A DNA stretch of 64,000 nucleotides from Haloarcula amylovorans (GCF_004681185.1 NZ_SRIF01000001.1:1116001-1180000), one strand, 5' to 3'; numbered from the stretch's first letter, positions 52,262-61,642 are shown. Numbers and translations are program-made. Notes: generated by a model not told the origin, from the letters alone.

Positions 52262-53035
52262 ATGAAGCGCGTTCGATTCCGCGACTCCGCGGGGAACGTC
52301 CGGGGCGGTCGCTGGACCGTCGAGGACGGGGAACCCAAGGTCACCGCGGCCGCCGGGCCGTACGGCCGTATCGCCTTCGGCGACGAGAGCTACTCGCCCG
52401 AGGAGGTGGACATCCTCCCGCCGTGTGAACCGACCAAAATCGTCTGCGTCGGTCGCAACTACGCCGACCATGCCGACGAGATGGGCAACGACCTGCCTGA
52501 CCGACCGTTGCTGTTCTTGAAAGGTCCCAACGCCGTCGCCTCTCACGGGAAGAACCTCACGCTCCCGTCGGGCAAGGAACGCATCGACCACGAGGCGGAA
52601 CTCGCCGTCGTCATCGGCGAACAGTGCAAGAACGTCAGCGAGGCCGGCGCGATGGACGTCGTCGCGGGCTACACCTGCCTCAACGACATCTCGAACCGCG
52701 ACGACCAGGAGAAAGAGCAAAACTGGGTCCGCGGGAAGGCCTTCGACAACGCCTGTCCCATCGGGCCGCTCGTCGCCACGCCGGAACACGTCCCCGAGGA
52801 CGCCAGCATCGAGTGCCGCGTCAACGGCGAGACCCGGCAGTCCTCCACCCGGGACCACCTCATCTTCTCCGTCGAGGAACTCATTGCCGAGATTACCGAG
52901 TATATGACGCTCGAACCCGGCGACGTCATCGCCACCGGGACGCCGGAGGGCGTCGGTCCGCTCGAAGACGGCGACGAAGTGGAGATCGAAGTCGAGGGAA
53001 TCGGTACGCTGAAACACTCCGTGAAGATCCCATAA
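52262..53035 (+). CDS. fumarylacetoacetate hydrolase family protein
   Basis: A 257-residue enzyme with the FAH C-terminal fold. The substrate/metal site is visible as IVCVGRNYADHADEM, FLKGPNAVASHG, DHEAELAVVIGE, GYTCLNDISNRDDQEK and EPGDVIATGTPEGVGPLEDG. Such proteins act as acylpyruvate hydrolases, oxaloacetate decarboxylases or in aromatic-acid breakdown. No aromatic-degradation gene is adjacent, so acylpyruvase-like housekeeping is as likely. It precedes the GMC gene by 90 bp on the same strand. Confidence 0.92.
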   Translation: MKRVRFRDSAGNVRGGRWTVEDGEPKVTAAAGPYGRIAFGDESYSPEEVDILPPCEPTKIVCVGRNYADHADEMGNDLPDRPLLFLKGPNAVASHGKNLTLPSGKERIDHEAELAVVIGEQCKNVSEAGAMDVVAGYTCLNDISNRDDQEKEQNWVRGKAFDNACPIGPLVATPEHVPEDASIECRVNGETRQSSTRDHLIFSVEELIAEITEYMTLEPGDVIATGTPEGVGPLEDGDEVEIEVEGIGTLKHSVKIP

Positions 53036-53092
53036 CGGCGGCGAGAAGCACGTTCTCTAGCGGCCGGTGTTCGAACGAGCCGGCATGACAAC

Positions 53093-53114
53093 GCCTAAGT
53101 TTAGGCTCGCCTAA
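53093..53114 (+). promoter_or_regulatory. double DtxR/IdeR-type palindrome over the GMC oxidoreductase promoter
   Basis: Three hexamers GCCTAA, TTAGGC and GCCTAA lie in series, separated by GT and by TC. The first two form one palindrome and the last two another, so the sites interlock. The core TTAGGxxxxCCTAA resembles the metal-dependent DtxR/IdeR/SirR family operator. The element ends 11 nt before the ATG at 53126 and includes the expected TATA position, so a bound repressor would block the promoter. Confidence 0.65.
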
Positions 53115-53125
53115 TCGCCGTCGAG

Positions 53126-54763
53126 ATGGACAGAGAGCCGGCTCCCCGGGCCGACGTCTGCGTCGTCGGTGCCGGGCCGGCGGGTGCGCTCGTTGCCAGT
53201 CGTCTCGCCAGCGACGGCTACGACGTGGTCGTCTTAGAGGCCGGCCCGCGGTTCGATTTCGCTGACCGGCAGGAGCGCATGGAGGAGGCGATCCGCCCCG
53301 CTCACCGCGGGTCGGTGTGGGAGATGGGCGGCCAGCGGGACGCCTTCTCGGCCAGCGGCGAGCGGTACTACCCGCTGAACACCGCCCGCGTGAAAGGCGT
53401 CGGCGGGTCGACGCTGCACTGGCAGGGGATGGTGATGCGGCTGCACCCGTCAGACTTCGAGGGGAGCCACGACAACGACGACCCGGCGTGGCCCATCGGC
53501 TACGAGGATTTACGGCCGTACTACGCCGACGCGGAGCGAGCGATGGGCGTCGCGGGCGACTCGGACAACCCGTTCGCACCGCCGAGAGAGGAGCCGTATC
53601 CGCTCCCCGGGTTCCCGCCCTCCTACAGCGACTCGCTGTTCGCCGAGGCCTGCGAGTCGCTTGGCATCTCGATGCACGCGGTGCCCAACGCTCGCAACTC
53701 GGAATCCTACGATGGCCGCGGCCCCTGTGTCGGCTACGGCACCTGCCAGCCGGTGTGCCCCTCCGGCGCGAAATACGACGCGAGCGTCCACGTCGAGGAC
53801 GCGGAGGAAACGGGTGCGACAATACTGGACCGGGTGCCAGTCCAGCGCCTCGAAACGGACGGTGAGGGTCGAGTCACGGCGGCCGTCTACGCGACCCCCG
53901 ATGGTAGCGAACACCGACAGGAAGCGCGGGAGTTCGTTCTCGCTGCCGGCGGCGTCGAAATCCCGCGTCTGTTGCTCCTCTCGAAGTCCAAGTCGCATCC
54001 GGACGGCCTCGCCAACTCCTCGGGAGCCGTCGGCCGGTACTTCATGGACCACCTCTTCGTCGGCGCGGGGGGCACCGTAGCGGAGCGGACCCGACAGAAC
54101 CACGTCGGCTTCATCACCAGCGAATGTCACCAGTTCTACGACGACCCGGGACAGGCCGTCGAACGAGTGGCCGACGGCGAGACGGTCGTCCCAGCCAGCG
54201 ACGAGACGCTCTCCCCCATCAAACTGGAGTTCCTGAACTACGCCGGTCCCTCGCCCGTCGAACTGGCGCTGTCGGCCGACGACTGGGGCGACGAACTGCT
54301 GGACGACCTGCGCGAATCGTACGGCAACAGCATCGCGATGGGCGGCCTCGTCGGCCAGCCGCCGCGGAGGGAGAACCGGGTGACCCTCGACACCTCGACC
54401 ACCGACGACCACGGCAACCCCGTCCCGGACGTACAGTGGTCGTGGGGACCGCGCGTGAAGCGGTCGATGGCCCGAACCAACGACATCCAGCACGCCGTTC
54501 TCTCGGAGTTGGGCGTCGATATCTCCTGGACCGCCGGCCCGGAGAGCGGCGGGTCCGGCCCGGCCTATCACCATATGGGGACGACGCGGATGGGGACCGA
54601 TCCCGAGAAAAGCGTCGTGAATCCGCAGTTGCGGACTCACGACGTGGGAAACCTCTCGATCGCGTCGTCGTCGGTGTTCGTCACCGCGGGGTCACTGAAC
54701 CCGACGCTGACGATCGCCGCACTAGCGCTGAAGTGCGCCGACCACGTCAAAGAGCGGCTCTGA
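53126..54763 (+). CDS. GMC-family FAD oxidoreductase with Cys-rich (Fe-S-like) motif
   Basis: A 545-residue flavoprotein. The N-terminal FAD fold is VCVVGAGPAGALVASRLASD...VVVLEAGPRFD, the middle has VGGSTLHWQGMVMRLHPSDF, and the C-terminal GMC signature has AYHHMGTTRMG with the catalytic His pair region and SVFVTAGSLNPTLTIAALAL. Cys201, Cys207 and Cys211 in CVGYGTCQPVCPSGAKYD resemble the 3Fe-4S site of FAD-dependent glucose dehydrogenases. No signal peptide or partner subunit is adjacent. A metalloregulator-type operator covers its promoter. Confidence 0.9.
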   Translation: MDREPAPRADVCVVGAGPAGALVASRLASDGYDVVVLEAGPRFDFADRQERMEEAIRPAHRGSVWEMGGQRDAFSASGERYYPLNTARVKGVGGSTLHWQGMVMRLHPSDFEGSHDNDDPAWPIGYEDLRPYYADAERAMGVAGDSDNPFAPPREEPYPLPGFPPSYSDSLFAEACESLGISMHAVPNARNSESYDGRGPCVGYGTCQPVCPSGAKYDASVHVEDAEETGATILDRVPVQRLETDGEGRVTAAVYATPDGSEHRQEAREFVLAAGGVEIPRLLLLSKSKSHPDGLANSSGAVGRYFMDHLFVGAGGTVAERTRQNHVGFITSECHQFYDDPGQAVERVADGETVVPASDETLSPIKLEFLNYAGPSPVELALSADDWGDELLDDLRESYGNSIAMGGLVGQPPRRENRVTLDTSTTDDHGNPVPDVQWSWGPRVKRSMARTNDIQHAVLSELGVDISWTAGPESGGSGPAYHHMGTTRMGTDPEKSVVNPQLRTHDVGNLSIASSSVFVTAGSLNPTLTIAALALKCADHVKERL

Positions 54764-54771
54764 GCGGCCGT

Positions 54772-56724
54772 TTACTCTGGCTTCCCGCCGTCTTCCAGGG
54801 CCGTCGCCCGGTCTCCGCCCGTCGACCGAGCCTGTGACCCGGTTCCCACCTCGAACGTCGCCAGCAGCGATCGGAGCCGGTCCGCTTGTTCGCTGAGCGA
54901 CTCGACGTTCGCGCTGACCTGCGACATAGAGGCCGCCTGTTCCTCTGCGGCCGCGGAGGCGGTCTCCGCCTCCGTCGCCGTCGACCGACTGCTGTCGGTG
55001 ACTTCCTCGACCATCGACGCCGCCTCCTCGGTGCTCGCGGCCTGCTCCTCCGTCGTGTCGCGTATCTCCTGGATACCGCCGTCGGTCTCGTCAGCGTTCT
55101 CCGCGACCAGTTCGAACGCGCCGACGACCTCTTCGACCGCCTCGACGCTCTCGGCCATGTCGCGGTCGGCTTCCCGCGCCCGCTCGACGGTCGCGGTCGT
55201 CTGGGCCTGGGTCTGCTCGATGAGTTGCTCGATCTCGGTCGCCGAGTCCTGCGTCTCCTCGGCCAACTGCTTCACCTCGTTGGCGACGACAGCGAATCCG
55301 TCACCGCCGCCACCGTCGCCGGCGCGAGCGGCCTCGATATTCGCGTTGAGCGCGAGCATATTCGTCTGCTCGGCGATGTCGCTGATGAGTTCGATAATCT
55401 CGCCGATTTCGGCCATCTGCTCGTCGAGCGTCTCGACGTTATCCACGGTGGCGTCGATAGCCGCCTGCACGTCTCTCGCGTCGTCTATCGCGTCAGTCGC
55501 CGTCTGCTCGCCGTCCTCGGCGATCTCGGTCGTCTCCCGGGACCGCTGGGCGACCGTCTCGGCGGAGGCGGCGACTTCCTCGACCGTCGCCGACAGTTCG
55601 GTCATCTCGCCGGAGACCTGTTCGAGCCGCTCACGCTGGTCGGCCGTCCCGTCGGAAATCTCCTGGATGGAGCGGCCGACTTCCTCGCTGGCCGTTCTGG
55701 CTTCGGCCGTCCCGGCGTCGGCCTCCTCGCTCGCTGCCTTCACCGTCTCCGCGAACGACTGAATCTCCCGCATCGCCGAGGCCGTCTCGTCTAACATCTC
55801 GTTGAACGAGGTCCCGATCTGGGTCATCGCTTCGCTCTCGCTCTCGGGGTCCAATCGAACGGTCAGGTCCCCGTCGGCGGCCGCAGCCATCGCATCGCTG
55901 TAGGCGTCGGCCTTCGCTTCGAGGTGCGTGACGAGTTCTTCGACATCGGCCTGTCGAGACTCGGCTTCGGCTTTCAGCTCCTCGGCTTCAGCCTTCTCGG
56001 CCGCGATCTCCTCTCGCTTGGCTTCGAGGTTCTCAACCTCTTCGGTCTTTGCTCTTACCTCCCGCAGCTTCTGTTCGGTCTCCTCACGGGACCGCTCGGT
56101 CGAGTACCAATGTGTCATGAGCGCTGCGGCCAACCCGAGGACGAATACGCCGTGGACGAGTCCCCACACCCACGGGTGTTCGATGGCCGCCGGGTGGTTG
56201 TAGACACGTTCGGGATTCATCATCCCGAAGACGCCGTGGCCGAGAACGACGTAGCCGATGCCAAGCGCGAACGGTACCCAGTCCTCGTAGACGGCGATGA
56301 CCGCCATCCCGACGAAGAAGTGAAAGTGCGCCTCGATGAATCCGCCCGATAAGTGGACGAGGACGATGGAACAGGACAGGAGCGCCGTGGAGGCCAACGC
56401 GGTGCGCACGCGTCGGCCGAACCGGGGGAGCGCCGCCAGACCGACGAGGGTGACGACGATCCCGAGTTCAAACGCCAGAGCCGTCAGCGGCACCTCGGGA
56501 ATCGTCGCGCCGGTCACCAACGACTCGGTGCCGTCGTACAGACCGAGCAAGAGAAGAAACGGGACGTGTGCAAGGACAACGAGGAGGATATTTCGGTGTC
56601 GCCCCCGCCACGTCTCGTCAGGGATCGTATCACCCGCCGGGATGTATCGCACGAACTCCCGAATCTTCTGCTCTATATTTTTCGCTCCGAGCCTGTCTGA
56701 CCCAGAACTCGCTATTTCGCTCAT
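54772..56724 (-). CDS. methyl-accepting chemotaxis transducer with six-TM sensor domain
   Basis: A 650-residue protein. The N-terminal domain (about 45-210) has six membrane helices and several His residues ([30 protein letters not shown]), resembling the haloarchaeal HtrVIII-type transducer reported for oxygen taxis. A coiled coil follows (215-265), then a HAMP-like linker and the cytoplasmic signalling hairpin with the conserved tip ([20 protein letters not shown]) and methylation helices. It ends 8 bp from the convergent GMC gene. CheC lies upstream of it on the same strand. Confidence 0.92.
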   Translation of the reverse strand: MSEIASSGSDRLGAKNIEQKIREFVRYIPAGDTIPDETWRGRHRNILLVVLAHVPFLLLLGLYDGTESLVTGATIPEVPLTALAFELGIVVTLVGLAALPRFGRRVRTALASTALLSCSIVLVHLSGGFIEAHFHFFVGMAVIAVYEDWVPFALGIGYVVLGHGVFGMMNPERVYNHPAAIEHPWVWGLVHGVFVLGLAAALMTHWYSTERSREETEQKLREVRAKTEEVENLEAKREEIAAEKAEAEELKAEAESRQADVEELVTHLEAKADAYSDAMAAAADGDLTVRLDPESESEAMTQIGTSFNEMLDETASAMREIQSFAETVKAASEEADAGTAEARTASEEVGRSIQEISDGTADQRERLEQVSGEMTELSATVEEVAASAETVAQRSRETTEIAEDGEQTATDAIDDARDVQAAIDATVDNVETLDEQMAEIGEIIELISDIAEQTNMLALNANIEAARAGDGGGGDGFAVVANEVKQLAEETQDSATEIEQLIEQTQAQTTATVERAREADRDMAESVEAVEEVVGAFELVAENADETDGGIQEIRDTTEEQAASTEEAASMVEEVTDSSRSTATEAETASAAAEEQAASMSQVSANVESLSEQADRLRSLLATFEVGTGSQARSTGGDRATALEDGGKPE

Positions 56725-56855
56725 ACATTGTCAGAGGACATGTTCGGGAAAACTGTTACTCTCCCAATATCACGGTTAGTAACGCCACTGTCGTTCATGA
56801 GACTGGTCTGTAGAGTCGAAAGCGGTTCGACGGGCCGCTCCCGCCGGAAATTCGG

Positions 56856-57311
56856 TCAGTAATAGAGACCGAGAATCGCGCCGGCGTCGACGAGAAGCAA
56901 CACCGCGACCAGCGACGCGCCCAGCAGGAAGGGGCGGGCCTCACGGGCCGGTTGGCGGACCTTCTGTTGACCGAACCCGTCCGAGAGTTTCGCCGTCCCG
57001 ACTTCCACGAGGGCTGCGAGCGTAAACCAGAGGACGACCATCGTGATGACCAGATGGCCCCGACCCGACCCGGTCAGCGACCCAATGGTGTAATTGGTCG
57101 CGGCGAGGTGGCCCCCGGTTAGCAACAGCAGGAGGGCGCTCGCCCTTGAGATAGTCTGCAGTTTTTCGGTGAGCGTCGAGAGCGGTCCCGGACGGGCGTC
57201 TCCGTTCATCGCCGTCGGGAGGACGGCGTAGGTGGTGAACAGAACGCTTCCTGCCCACAGCCCGGCGAACACGAGGTGCGTCGCGTACATCGCAGCATCG
57301 ACGGCGGTCAT
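56856..57311 (-). CDS. CopD-like four-TM membrane protein
   Basis: A 151-residue membrane protein with four helices and His residues in the first (AAMYATHLVFAGLWAGSVLF) and third (GRGHLVITMVVLWFTLAALV), as in the CopD/YkoC-like haem or copper membrane domain. It lies between the chemotaxis transducer and cheC genes on the same strand. Whether it works with them is unknown. Confidence 0.78.
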   Translation of the reverse strand: MTAVDAAMYATHLVFAGLWAGSVLFTTYAVLPTAMNGDARPGPLSTLTEKLQTISRASALLLLLTGGHLAATNYTIGSLTGSGRGHLVITMVVLWFTLAALVEVGTAKLSDGFGQQKVRQPAREARPFLLGASLVAVLLLVDAGAILGLYY

Positions 57312-57369
57312 ACTCGGCGGTTGGACGGCACTCCCTTGAACGTCCGGAAATCGGCAGCCCGCGACCCGC

Positions 57370-58065
57370 TCACGCGCCGTCGAAGGCGTCCTCGAAGGCC
57401 TGCACGTCGTCAGCCCCTCCCACGTCGCTCACGCTGTCGTCGGCCCGTCCGGGCTTCCCGCTCTCGACGTCCCGGTCCAACTGGTCGATGAGATGGACGA
57501 ACGATCCCGGGTCGGGGACGAGGAAGATGCGGAGCGAGAACGCCACGTCCGTCTCCTCGATATCGACCAGCGAGTCCAGTACGATAGTCAGCGAGTCCCG
57601 TCGGACGTGTGAGAGCGCCGCGTCGGCGACGGCAGACGCCTGTGCCTGTTCGACCGTCGGCGTCCCCATGTCGATGGTCGTCTGGAGCGTGTTGGCGATA
57701 CCGTCGATGAAGCCCGAGGTGAGGATATTACACATCTCCTGCAGTGCCGACTCCTGCAGTTGCGTGAACTCCCCGTCGACGTCCGTCCCGGTCATCAACC
57801 GCGCGATCTCGGCGGCCGTCTCAGTCGAGAACGTCATCAGGAAGACGCCGTACGGCGGCTCTGTGAGTCGGATGCGAGCGTTGTAGATTTCACCGGCACC
57901 CATCTCGGTGACGATGTCATCGGGTTGGACGAACGAGATGCTCTTGATCTCGACTGCGGCGTCGACGCCCGCAAGCGTCCCCAGCGATCCTGCGACCTCC
58001 TCGGCTCCGTCCTGAATGAGCTCAGTGATAAGTGTCAGTTTCCGCACGTCGATGAGGAGCGGCAT
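57370..58065 (-). CDS. cheC: CheC-family chemotaxis protein
   Basis: A 231-residue protein of the CheC/CheX/FliY phosphatase family. The family's active-site pattern ExxxN is visible in QLQESALQEMCNILTSGFID, and the second copy position in EQAQASAVADAALSH is weak, so probably one site is active. An acidic tail ends the protein. It should dephosphorylate CheY-P or tune receptor adaptation. The ATG at 58065 follows a GTG/GGA region; the frame upstream of it is antisense to hisC. Confidence 0.85.
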   Translation of the reverse strand: MPLLIDVRKLTLITELIQDGAEEVAGSLGTLAGVDAAVEIKSISFVQPDDIVTEMGAGEIYNARIRLTEPPYGVFLMTFSTETAAEIARLMTGTDVDGEFTQLQESALQEMCNILTSGFIDGIANTLQTTIDMGTPTVEQAQASAVADAALSHVRRDSLTIVLDSLVDIEETDVAFSLRIFLVPDPGSFVHLIDQLDRDVESGKPGRADDSVSDVGGADDVQAFEDAFDGA

Positions 58066-58155
58066 ACCTCCGACCCACAACCCGTCGGATGTTACCGTTT
58101 TCGGTCGGTTCGATAGTGAACAGAACCCCACGAAGCGAGCGCAGATGTGAGCACG

Positions 58156-58160
58156 CTTAA
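58156..58160 (+). promoter_or_regulatory. TATA-like element of hisC
   Basis: CTTAA is centred about 28 nt before the ATG at 58186 and rejects a GTG 13 codons earlier. Confidence 0.45.
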
Positions 58161-58185
58161 GCCGCCCCACCCGCTTGACACATCC

Positions 58186-59268
58186 ATGGAACCACGGGAC
58201 CTCTCCGCTCACACCGTCTACCGGGCGGGCCGCGGTATCGAGGAAGTCGCTCGGGAACTCGGTCTCGACCCCGAGGAGATGGTGAAACTCGCGTCGAACG
58301 AGAACATGTTCGGCCCCAGCCCGCGGGCAGTCGAGGCGATTCAACACTCGGCCGAGCGGATGCACTCCTACCCCAAATCGTCGCACGCCGACCTCGTCAA
58401 AGCGCTCGCCGAGAAGTGGGACGCCACTCCGGAACAGGTGTGGCTGAGCAACGGCGGCGACGGCGCGCTCGACTGTCTCGCTCGCGCGATGCTCGAACCC
58501 GGCGACGAGGTGCTCGTGCCGAAACCCGGCTTCGCCTACTACGCGATGAGCGCCCGCTACCACCACGGCGAGGTCAGCGAGTACGAACTCTCGAAGGCCG
58601 ACGACTTCGCGCAGACCGCCGACGTCGTTCTCTCCGCCTACGATGGCGAGCGTATCGTCTACCTCACCAGCCCGCACAACCCGACCGGCGCGGAGTTCAC
58701 CACCGACGCTGTTCGAACAATCGCCGAGGAGACCGACGAACAGACGCTCGTCCTCGTCGACGAAGCCTACGGCGAGTTCAGCGACTCACCGAGTAAGCGC
58801 TCGCTGCTGGCCGACCGCGACGACGTGGCGCTCTTGCGGACCTTCTCGAAGGCGTACGGACTGGCCGGCGTTCGACTCGGCTATGCCCTCGTCCCCGAGG
58901 CGTGGGCCGACGCTTACGCCCGCATCAACACGCCCTTTTCCGCGAGCGAACTGGCCTGCCGGGCAGGGCTTGCAGCGCTCGAAGACGACGACCACGTCGA
59001 GCGCTCCGTCGAGACGGCGGCGTGGGCCCGAGAGTTCATCAGTGACAACTTGGCCGCCGACACGTGGGAGAGCGCGGGCAACTTCGTCCTCGCGGCGGTC
59101 GAGGATGCGTCCGCCGTCGCCGAGGCCGCCCAGGAAGAGGGCGTCATCGTCCGGGACTGCTCCTCGTTCGGCCTCCCCGAGTGCATCCGCATCACGTGTG
59201 GCACCGAGGAGGACACCGAACACGCCGTCTCGGTGCTGAACGAGGTCATCGAGGTGGTCGAGGCGTGA
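58186..59268 (+). CDS. hisC: histidinol-phosphate aminotransferase
   Basis: A 360-residue fold-type I PLP aminotransferase. The PLP Lys lies in LLRTFSKAYGLAGVRLGYAL, with LASNENMFGPSP, SNGGDGALDCLARAML, TSPHNPTGAEFT and VDEAYGEFSD. It makes histidinol phosphate in histidine synthesis and, as in many archaea, may also serve tyrosine and phenylalanine. No other his gene is next to it. It overlaps the AK6-like gene by 4 bp (GTGA). Confidence 0.94.
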   Translation: MEPRDLSAHTVYRAGRGIEEVARELGLDPEEMVKLASNENMFGPSPRAVEAIQHSAERMHSYPKSSHADLVKALAEKWDATPEQVWLSNGGDGALDCLARAMLEPGDEVLVPKPGFAYYAMSARYHHGEVSEYELSKADDFAQTADVVLSAYDGERIVYLTSPHNPTGAEFTTDAVRTIAEETDEQTLVLVDEAYGEFSDSPSKRSLLADRDDVALLRTFSKAYGLAGVRLGYALVPEAWADAYARINTPFSASELACRAGLAALEDDDHVERSVETAAWAREFISDNLAADTWESAGNFVLAAVEDASAVAEAAQEEGVIVRDCSSFGLPECIRITCGTEEDTEHAVSVLNEVIEVVEA

Positions 59269-59822
59269 GAATCGCGGTGACCGGGACGCCCGGAACGGGC
59301 AAGACCACGGCGACCGAGCGGCTGGAGACGGACCTCGACGTTGTCCACCTCAACGACGTCATCAAGTCCGAGAAGTTCTCGACTGAGATGGACGAGGAAC
59401 GCGGCAGTCTCGTCGCCGACATGGACGCCGTGAGCGAGTGGCTGGACGGCCGTGAGGAGGTTCTCTTCGAGTCGCATCTCGCACACAACTTCGAAGCCGA
59501 CCGCGTAGTCGTGTTGCGCGCTCACCCCGACACCATCGTCGAGCGGTTGCGCGAGCGCGGTGACTCGGATTCGGAAGCATCCGAGAACACCGGGTCGACG
59601 GAGGCGCCCCCAGCTCTCACTCGCAAAGCTCGTGAGAATGCGGAGTCCGAGGCCCTCGACGTGATTCTATCGGAAGCCGTGAACCGCCACGGGGCCGAGA
59701 ATGTTTACGAGATCGACACGACCGACCGCGACCCCGACGAGGTTGCAGCGGAGATTGAATCCATCCTCGTCGACGAGCGCGAGCCGAGCGCCGGAACCGT
59801 CTCCTACGTCGACTGGCTATGA
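59265..59822 (+). CDS. AK6/Fap7-like adenylate kinase family protein
   Basis: A 185-residue NMP kinase-fold protein starting with GTG. The P-loop GTPGTGKTT is at 7-15, followed by VVHLNDVIKSEKF, LFESHLAHNFEADRVVVLRA and an unusual acidic insert (about 98-115). The family acts as adenylate kinase 6 and in small-subunit ribosome maturation (Fap7), the more likely role in archaea. It overlaps hisC by 4 bp and the CDP-alcohol phosphatidyltransferase gene by 4 bp. Confidence 0.9.
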   Translation: MRIAVTGTPGTGKTTATERLETDLDVVHLNDVIKSEKFSTEMDEERGSLVADMDAVSEWLDGREEVLFESHLAHNFEADRVVVLRAHPDTIVERLRERGDSDSEASENTGSTEAPPALTRKARENAESEALDVILSEAVNRHGAENVYEIDTTDRDPDEVAAEIESILVDEREPSAGTVSYVDWL

Positions 59823-60427
59823 CACTCGACAGATTCCGCTCGGTCGCCGACCGCGCGCTCGGCCCGTTCGTCGGGGCCGCACAGACCGCTGGTCTCTCTC
59901 CGAACGGCGTCAGCGTCATCGCGTTCTTGCTGGCCGTGGCCGCCGGCGTGGTCTACGGCGTCGCCGCGACCGACCCGTTCCTCTACTTCGTGGGTGCCGT
60001 TCTCGTCTTTCTGAACGGCTGGCTGGACCTCGTCGACGGTGCGCTCGCCCGTGAGCTGAACGTCGCGTCGTCGGGCGGCGACCTCTTGGACCACGTCCTG
60101 GACCGCTATGCCGACATCGTCATCATCGTCGGCCTCGCGGCGGGCATCGGCCGCTGGGCGCTCGGCATCGCCGCGGTGACCGGTGTCCTCATGACCTCCT
60201 ATCTCGGGACGCAGGCCCAAGCCGTCGGGCTAGACCGTGTCTACGGCGGCTTACTCGGCCGAGCCGACAGGCTTGCCCTCGTGGGCATCACGACGGGAGT
60301 GGCCGCGTTCGTCACGCTCCCGCTCGGCCCGCTCTCGCTGGTCGGGTGGCTACTCGTCGTCTTCGCCGTCGTCGGTCACCTCACCGCCGTCCAGCGCTTC
60401 TACTACTCGATGCAGGCGTTGGAGTAG
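59819..60427 (+). CDS. CDP-alcohol phosphatidyltransferase (archaetidylinositol-phosphate synthase-like)
   Basis: A 202-residue membrane enzyme with six helices and the family motif DG..AR........G...D...D in DLVDGALARELNVASSGGDL and LDHVLDRYAD. In archaea this type condenses CDP-archaeol with inositol-1-phosphate; the acceptor here cannot be proved. It is the third gene of the hisC-AK6 overlapping operon (4 bp overlap). Confidence 0.9.
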   Translation: MTLDRFRSVADRALGPFVGAAQTAGLSPNGVSVIAFLLAVAAGVVYGVAATDPFLYFVGAVLVFLNGWLDLVDGALARELNVASSGGDLLDHVLDRYADIVIIVGLAAGIGRWALGIAAVTGVLMTSYLGTQAQAVGLDRVYGGLLGRADRLALVGITTGVAAFVTLPLGPLSLVGWLLVVFAVVGHLTAVQRFYYSMQALE

Positions 60428-60440
60428 GGCCAGCGCACCA

Positions 60441-60446
60441 TTTATA
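60441..60446 (+). promoter_or_regulatory. TATA box of the mbf1 gene
   Basis: TTTATA is centred about 28 nt before the ATG at 60471; it is one of the best TATA elements in the window. Confidence 0.6.
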
Positions 60447-60470
60447 CCGCGGCCCCTCCAACCCCGGCGT

Positions 60471-60998
60471 ATGGTTCAGTGCGAGATGTGCGGAAAGGAG
60501 GTTTCGTCTCCTAACCGCGTCAAAATCGAGGGGGCCGAACTCGACGTCTGCGACGAGTGCACCGACTTCGGGACCGAGGTGAAGACCCAAGAGTCGTCGT
60601 CCGCGTCGACGAAGTACTCGACGTCGTCGAGCGGGTCCAGCGGGTCGTCTTCTTCCTCTTCGTCGTCCAGTTCGTCGTCAGGCGGGTCCTCGCGCCGCCG
60701 GGACATGTTCGACGAGATGGACGAGATCGCCCAAGACTTCGACGACCAGATTCGGTCCGCCCGCGAGTCGGAGGGCCTCAGCCAGCAGGAGCTGGCACAG
60801 CAACTCAACGAGAAGGCGAGTCTCATCCGGAAACTCGAACAGGGCAACTCTCTGCCCAGCGACGACGTGCGCAAGAAGCTCGAACGTTCGCTCGGCATCG
60901 ACCTGAGCGCCGGCGGCAGCAGCGAGGAGACGGAGTGGTCGGGCGGCAACAGCGAGGGCAGTTACACGCTCGGCGACGTTGTCGAACGGAAAGATTAG
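60471..60998 (+). CDS. multiprotein bridging factor 1 (MBF1) homologue
   Basis: A 175-residue protein. An N-terminal zinc ribbon (CEMCGKEV, CDECTDF; residues 4-30) is followed by a 45-residue linker that is mostly Ser/Gly, then the HTH_3 domain (about 85-145; LSQQELAQQLNEKASLIRKL) and an acidic tail. The family bridges regulators to TBP or binds ribosomes. The long Ser run is typical of haloarchaeal members. Its last 4 bp overlap the convergent response-regulator gene. Confidence 0.92.
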   Translation: MVQCEMCGKEVSSPNRVKIEGAELDVCDECTDFGTEVKTQESSSASTKYSTSSSGSSGSSSSSSSSSSSSGGSSRRRDMFDEMDEIAQDFDDQIRSARESEGLSQQELAQQLNEKASLIRKLEQGNSLPSDDVRKKLERSLGIDLSAGGSSEETEWSGGNSEGSYTLGDVVERKD

Positions 60999-61552
60999 AG
61001 GCGCAGGTCCCGCTCTTCGACATCTAGTTCCGCCGAGAGTTCGTCTACACGTTCTTCGATCTCCGCGATTTCGGCCTGTAGCCGCTGATACCGCTCGCTC
61101 TCGTCGAGTTCTGCCTGCGGTTTCTCGACTTGTAAGACGTTGCGCTTCAGTTTCCGCGTCGTGAGGTCCTGCAGGTTATCGCTGTAGGACGCGACCTTGC
61201 GGAGCCGCTCGACGACCGAGACGAGGTCGTCGCGGGTCACGGGTTTCACGAGATAGTCGTCGACACGCATCTCCAGGATGTCGAAGTCGGGATCGACCGC
61301 AGTCACCATCGCCACCCGACACGGGAGTCCCCGCTCTTCGATTTCGGCGAGGACTTCATTACCGGAGATGACCGGCATCCGCCGGTCTAAGAGGACGATG
61401 TCGATATCATCCGAGAGCATCGCTAGTCCCTCCTCGCCACTGTAGGCCGTCTTCACGTCGTAACTGCCGTCCAGATAGTCCGTGTAGAGATCTGCGAGGT
61501 GTTGTTCGTCTTCGACGACGAGTACCGTCGTTGGGTCGTCCGCGGAGGTCAC
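60995..61552 (-). CDS. HalX-domain response regulator
   Basis: A 185-residue protein with an N-terminal receiver domain (VLVVEDEQHLADLYTDYL, phospho-Asp56 in VLLDRRMPVISGNEV, VDDYLVKPVTRDDL) and the C-terminal HalX domain (ASYSDNLQDLTTRKLKRNVL and a coiled coil), an output type restricted to haloarchaea. The partner kinase is unknown; the orphan kinase at 0.2 kb is one candidate. Confidence 0.93.
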   Translation of the reverse strand: MTSADDPTTVLVVEDEQHLADLYTDYLDGSYDVKTAYSGEEGLAMLSDDIDIVLLDRRMPVISGNEVLAEIEERGLPCRVAMVTAVDPDFDILEMRVDDYLVKPVTRDDLVSVVERLRKVASYSDNLQDLTTRKLKRNVLQVEKPQAELDESERYQRLQAEIAEIEERVDELSAELDVEERDLRL

Positions 61553-61637
61553 GGGTTATCTCTGAAGGTATATCTCGTCCAGTGTCTTAATTGTCACCGT
61601 CGGTCGGCACTAGCGTGCCAACTGCTCGCTCGCAACC

Positions 61638-61642
61638 TATTT
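61638..61642 (+). promoter_or_regulatory. TATA-like element of tpiA
   Basis: TATTT is centred about 28 nt before the ATG at 61668. Confidence 0.45.
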
